Shown here: positions 60,581 through 64,000 of the stretch, piece by piece
How positions within the stretch are numbered: the stretch's first letter is position 1
Layout: every line of letters starts with the position of its first letter
Assembly (NCBI GenBank): GCA_022824465.1
Contig: JAJDZV010000004.1
Coordinates: forward strand, 558,001 to 622,000
DNA length: 64,000 nucleotides
Direction: 5' to 3'
Origin: Anaerolineae bacterium
GTDB lineage: Bacteria > Chloroflexota > Anaerolineae > Aggregatilineales > Phototrophicaceae
Made by a program: the position numbers and the translations under genes
Notes under the pieces: model-generated
Told to the model about the DNA's origin: nothing
Databases searched by the model: none
What the model saw: the letters and a program-made list of their open reading frames with translations, nothing else

Positions 60581-61729
60581 TTATGCCCAGAGTCGTTCGC
60601 TGGCGATGCGGGCGCCTTCTGCCAGGGAGCGCAACTTGGCGTAGGCGATATCCGGATGCACCGCGCCAAACCCGGCAAAGGTGCCGAAGCCGCAGTCGGT
60701 GCCAGCGATAACCCGCTCTTTGCCGACGATGCCGCTGTAGCGTTCAATTCGCTGCGCCACCAGTTCCGGATGTTCGATGAAGTTCGTGGTGGTATCGAGC
60801 GCGCCGGGGATCAGGATTTTGTCATCGGGGATATTGGCTTCCGCCCAGATTGCCCATTCGTGCTGGTGTCGTGGGTTGGCGCCTTCAAACTGAATAGCCT
60901 GCGGTTTGGCGGAAAGCACAATATCGATAATTTCTCGCAGGTCGATATCGTGGTGGTGCGGTCCTTCATAGTTGCCCCAGCAAAGATGCATGCGCGCGCG
61001 ATCCGTCGGGACGTTTTCCAGGGCGTAGTTTAGCGCCTCGACCTGTGCTTGCGCCGCTCTTTTGAATGTCGCGGTATCGGCGTCGCGGAAACGGATATGC
61101 CGTCCCATCGCCAGGTCAGGGCAGTCCACCTGCAGTATGAGTCCGGCGTCGGTGATCTTCTCGTATTCGACTTTCATCACATCCGCCAGCGCGGCCAGGA
61201 AAGCCTCGTCGTCGGGATAATATTCGTTGGGCTGGAAGACGGCGATCACACCCGGTGAGGCGGAGTTCATGAAGGCTTCGGTCGCGCCGGTCGCCGCTTT
61301 CGCCGCCAGCAGATTGGCGATGTCATTTTCCAGAGGGCTCAGGTCTTTGATCTTGATCGCTTCGCGGACCACGGGGCGATGATATTTTGGTGTGCCGCCG
61401 GCCTCCGCCAAACGTTGCTTGTAGGCGGGGAAGTCGTCCAAGTCTTTTGGGGTGGCGCGGGGAACTTCGTCGATTTCGAAGCCGGTGAAACGGTGGCGGA
61501 TGTAGGTGGCGTAGCTGATCTTGCTCATCTCGCCATCGCTGATCACATCGACGCCAGCCTCGACTTGTTTCGCAGCCGCCTCGCGCACGGCACGGCGCAT
61601 CACTTGGTCGAACTCAGCCTGGTCGTAGCCCTCGCCGCGATCCTGGGCGAAGAGCTGGTCGACGACATATTGCGGGCGCGGCATGCTGCCGACGTGAGTT
61701 GTCAGGATTCGTTCTGAACTCGTCTTCAT
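60581..61729 (-). CDS. MetE C-terminal-like (cobalamin-independent methyltransferase fold)
   Basis: A 382-residue TIM-barrel protein of the UROD/MetE-like superfamily. It opens with ILTTHVGSMPRP and EAGVDVISDGEM, typical of this group. Candidate zinc ligands are H and C in MHLCWGN, E in QFEGANPRH and C in AGTDCGFGTF, matching the His-Cys-Glu-Cys set of MetE. It lacks the N-terminal MetE domain, so it is a single-domain relative; a methyl- or thiol-transfer role is likely but the substrate is not known. It lies 24 bp downstream of the cupin gene. Confidence 0.82.
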   Translation of the reverse strand: MKTSSERILTTHVGSMPRPQYVVDQLFAQDRGEGYDQAEFDQVMRRAVREAAAKQVEAGVDVISDGEMSKISYATYIRHRFTGFEIDEVPRATPKDLDDFPAYKQRLAEAGGTPKYHRPVVREAIKIKDLSPLENDIANLLAAKAATGATEAFMNSASPGVIAVFQPNEYYPDDEAFLAALADVMKVEYEKITDAGLILQVDCPDLAMGRHIRFRDADTATFKRAAQAQVEALNYALENVPTDRARMHLCWGNYEGPHHHDIDLREIIDIVLSAKPQAIQFEGANPRHQHEWAIWAEANIPDDKILIPGALDTTTNFIEHPELVAQRIERYSGIVGKERVIAGTDCGFGTFAGFGAVHPDIAYAKLRSLAEGARIASERLWA

Positions 61730-61753
61730 ATTCGCCTGCCTCGAGTTAACCTG

Positions 61754-62410
61754 TTATCTGGGAGGACGGAAGTCTTTCAATTCGATGCCTGTCAGATCAC
61801 GGAAGGTGTTCAAGAGATATTCGTTCTGCCGGTTCTTCTGGGTTTCGTAGTCGGGCGGGTGAACCATCTTGCCGCGGGCGTCGGCTTCGTAGCCGTTATC
61901 CCGCGCTTGCGCTTCGATCTGCGGCGCCCAGTAGGGGTCTTTGCCTTCGTAGACTTTGTGCGATTCCAAGACTGCGAAGAACCAGCCGATCGTGTCGCCG
62001 CTATATTCAAAGCTGCGGTACATGCCCGGCGGCAGCGAGATCAAGTCCCATTCGTTCAGAACGAATTCGCCCTCGACCTTGTCCGGATCGTCTTCGTTGC
62101 CCCAGTAAAAGGTCCAGGGTCCGGCAAGAATGAAGAAGGACTCGACGTAGTCATGGGTATGCCAGGCAGGACCGCAGCCGGGCGGCGCCCAAGCCATGCC
62201 GATCTGGTAACGATGCGGCTCTGTGATGGCGCGTTGAATGCTGTAATCGGGATTTTCGGCGGCGGTGTCGCCGATCACCGCGTAATTCATGCGCAGGTGG
62301 CCGGGCAACATGCTGTCGATGAACATGATGGGGATGCCCTTATGCTTGAGTTCCTCAAAGCGCATGATGCGGGCGGCCATGCTTTCCTGCGTCTGTTTCG
62401 GATGCTTCAT
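61754..62410 (-). CDS. Cupin-domain protein
   Basis: A 218-residue protein with a single cupin barrel in the middle. Motif 1 reads PAWHTHDYVESFFILAG with the metal-binding His, His and Glu; motif 2 lies around LISLPPGMYRSFEYSG, where the usual histidine is replaced. A C-terminal helical segment of about 60 residues follows. Probably an Fe2+- or Mn2+-dependent dioxygenase or isomerase. It is cotranscribed with the MetE-like gene. Confidence 0.78.
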   Translation of the reverse strand: MKHPKQTQESMAARIMRFEELKHKGIPIMFIDSMLPGHLRMNYAVIGDTAAENPDYSIQRAITEPHRYQIGMAWAPPGCGPAWHTHDYVESFFILAGPWTFYWGNEDDPDKVEGEFVLNEWDLISLPPGMYRSFEYSGDTIGWFFAVLESHKVYEGKDPYWAPQIEAQARDNGYEADARGKMVHPPDYETQKNRQNEYLLNTFRDLTGIELKDFRPPR

Positions 62411-62496
62411 TACTTAGCTCTCCCGGCCGAGTCGAAGTGGCGGAACACCAAGACCGAAGGCTACTGAATTGCTCCGCCTTTGTCAATCAGCGACCT

Positions 62497-63255
62497 TCAT
62501 TTCCGCGCGATGATTAGCGTGGAGAAGTTGAATGCCCAAGGCAGAATGCGTTTCAACAAGGCGCCCAGGCTCTCGGCGAGATGGTTCGTCCGGTAGTAGC
62601 CGGGCGCGCGAAAGAGCTTGCCCAGCCCCCAAAGCGCGAAGGAGTGACTGGTAGCTTCGCAGTGTTCTACTGTGAAGCCGGCTTCCGCCAGCACCGCTGC
62701 CAACTGCCGCCGGGTGTATGTACTTTCGTAGAAATCGTCGTCAGCAAGCGGTCCAGCGCCGGCGCGCTTCCGGCGCGATTGCACCAGCCGGTAAATAACA
62801 TTGGGATAGGGGATCGTCAGGACGATGACGCCGTTCGGCTTCAACACGCGATTCGCCTCTTTTAGCGCGGGCAGCATGCCCTGTTCAAAATGCTCCAGCA
62901 CGCCAAAGGAAAGATAGCCGCCGAAGCAATTGTCGCGATAGGGCAACTGATGCACATCGCCGGCGGTCAATGGTAGCGCATCATCATGGCGGCGTGAGGC
63001 GCGCAAGGCGTTGACGGCGTAATCCAGACCGTGCACATCGTAGCCGAGACTCCGCAAGGTGATGACGATCGCGCTCAAGCCGCTGCCCGCCTCCAAATGA
63101 ACATCATGTTTGGAGAGATAGGGCAAATAGGCGCCGATGGTCGCCTGCGCCCGGGCATAAGCAGCAGCCTCCAACTCGACTTCCATCGAGGCTTTGTCCC
63201 AGATATCTTCCCAAGACTTGCGCGTGCTTTCGTAGCGGTCGCCGTGTTGAGTCAT
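62497..63255 (-). CDS. Class I SAM-dependent methyltransferase
   Basis: A 252-residue Rossmann-fold methyltransferase. Motif I is HLEAGSGLSAIVITLRSLGY; motif II/post I is VHGLDYAVNALRASRR; motif IV is DNCFGGYLSFGVLEHFEQ; motif V follows as LKPNGVIVLTIPYPN. The substrate is unknown. It lies 9 bp after the FolC-like gene on the same strand. Confidence 0.87.
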   Translation of the reverse strand: MTQHGDRYESTRKSWEDIWDKASMEVELEAAAYARAQATIGAYLPYLSKHDVHLEAGSGLSAIVITLRSLGYDVHGLDYAVNALRASRRHDDALPLTAGDVHQLPYRDNCFGGYLSFGVLEHFEQGMLPALKEANRVLKPNGVIVLTIPYPNVIYRLVQSRRKRAGAGPLADDDFYESTYTRRQLAAVLAEAGFTVEHCEATSHSFALWGLGKLFRAPGYYRTNHLAESLGALLKRILPWAFNFSTLIIARK

Positions 63256-63264
63256 GGCAGTCGA

Positions 63265-64000
63265 TCAATTCGCAGTCGTATCAATATTCCAGATGAGCAT
63301 ACATTCGCCAACGAGCATCAGGGAAACAGCCAGCAGTATTGTTCCCGAGGGACCCGCAAGCTCCCGCGCCAAATCTAGCGCGGCTGGCAAATCCTCGCGA
63401 TAGTGAGCGCAGTTATGCAGATCCTGCGCGGCGGAAAGCGCCTCCTCCCGAGTGGGGAAGCGCGTATTGGGATTGATATCGGTCTCGGTGATGATCAGCG
63501 CCTGACTGGTTTTCGCCATCACCTTGTACACGCCGGCGTAGTCACGGTCGCGAGGAATGCCGACGATTGATAACACAGGTTGCCGCAAACGGGGCGTCAG
63601 ACTCGCGACGAAGGATTTTGCCGACCGCACTGTAATGGCGCCATCGACGTAGGTCAGCGGCATATCGTCCAGCTTCTGCACCCGTCCCAGCCACTTGACC
63701 CGGCTCAAGCCGAGGCGAATGACATCCATCCAAGCCGGGTCTATCCCGGTTTCGCGCCGCGCCATCAGCTCCACCGCGCGAATCGCGAGCGAAGCATTCT
63801 CGATCTGATAGCGGCCCAGCATGGGCAAGTCAAGCTCGCCGTAGGGACACAGATGAATTCGTTGGCCGTCTCTGCGATCGGCGACCCAACGCGCCAAGTC
63901 GTCGCCATTCAAACAGACCAGCCTCGCCGTTTTGCGGGCGGATTCACGGCGCAGGACGTCGATGACGGCGGGCGCTTGCGGCAGTGTTATGGCGGCGCCG
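63265..64000 (-). CDS. FolC/Mur-ligase-like protein (5' end cut by window edge)
   Basis: The frame is open from the right edge (AAITLPQAPAVIDVLRRE) to 63265. It matches the C-terminal half of folylpolyglutamate/dihydrofolate synthase: LGRYQIENASLAIRAVELM, VKWLGRVQKLDDMPLTYVDG, and the C-terminal domain strands (VLSIVGIPRDRDYAGVYKVM). The DGAHN motif of FolC is DGAIT here, so the usual His-Asn is lost. The ATP-binding half lies outside the window. The methyltransferase gene follows closely. Confidence 0.75.
   Translation of the reverse strand, partial: GAAITLPQAPAVIDVLRRESARKTARLVCLNGDDLARWVADRRDGQRIHLCPYGELDLPMLGRYQIENASLAIRAVELMARRETGIDPAWMDVIRLGLSRVKWLGRVQKLDDMPLTYVDGAITVRSAKSFVASLTPRLRQPVLSIVGIPRDRDYAGVYKVMAKTSQALIITETDINPNTRFPTREEALSAAQDLHNCAHYREDLPAALDLARELAGPSGTILLAVSLMLVGECMLIWNIDTTAN

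Overview
The window is a chromosomal segment of a GC-rich bacterium, probably a Chloroflexota (Anaerolineae-like) organism. That assignment is inference from the mix of families (DUF433/DUF5615 toxin-antitoxin pairs, DUF3179 proteins, a TIR-WD40 protein, many secreted SH3-domain proteins, HtrA and 5'-nucleotidase family secreted proteins); there is no rRNA to confirm it. No phage, insertion sequence or CRISPR array was found. Most promoters that can be read are sigma70-like with an extended -10 (TGnTATAAT-type).

Layout. 1-5 kb: a truncated FRG-domain gene, a stand-alone glutaminase-type nitrilase, an OmpR-type regulator without its phosphoacceptor aspartate, a Nudix hydrolase and a DtxR-type regulator. 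5-12.4 kb: a DnaJ-class co-chaperone, an HtrA-like lipoprotein protease, acetyltransferases, a DEDDh exonuclease, a secreted beta-helix/SH3 protein and an SDR, with a complete small transcription unit of about 185 nt on the minus strand near 7.8-8.0 kb. 12.5-25 kb: a UshA-like 5'-nucleotidase, a TIR-membrane-WD40 protein, a glycosyltransferase, a nucleoside-diphosphate-sugar epimerase relative, threonylcarbamoyl-AMP synthase, AsnS, RadA, and an SGNH hydrolase with a decayed second copy. 25.7-35.3 kb: a tandem DUF3179 pair and a polar amino-acid ABC transporter (binding protein, two permeases, ATPase), one permease enlarged to 1132 residues.

35.5-40 kb is the most unusual stretch. It holds a SelW/Rdx-type gene whose CxxU motif is encoded with an in-frame TGA followed by a SECIS-like hairpin, so a selenoprotein. 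Next to it are four tandem, separately transcribed secreted paralogues sharing an unrecognised cysteine-containing module plus a C-terminal SH3 domain; the same module occurs in the beta-helix protein at 8.9 kb. 40-56 kb carries housekeeping and metabolic genes: LeuS with an in-frame low-complexity/palindromic insertion, an M19 dipeptidase, tRNA-Ala(GGC), an SDR, a HAD phosphatase, a shikimate-kinase-like protein without a P-loop, a double-length UxaA-family protein, a uracil-DNA glycosylase-like protein, NAD synthase and an RDD protein.

56.4-59.1 kb is a tandem array of three DUF433/DUF5615 toxin-antitoxin pairs, apparently made by duplication of a unit that included the 3' end of the adjacent hisD-family gene. 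The third toxin is broken by a 4-bp duplication. 59.2-64 kb holds minus-strand genes for a HisD-family dehydrogenase, a MetE-like protein, a cupin, a methyltransferase and a FolC-like ligase cut by the window edge.
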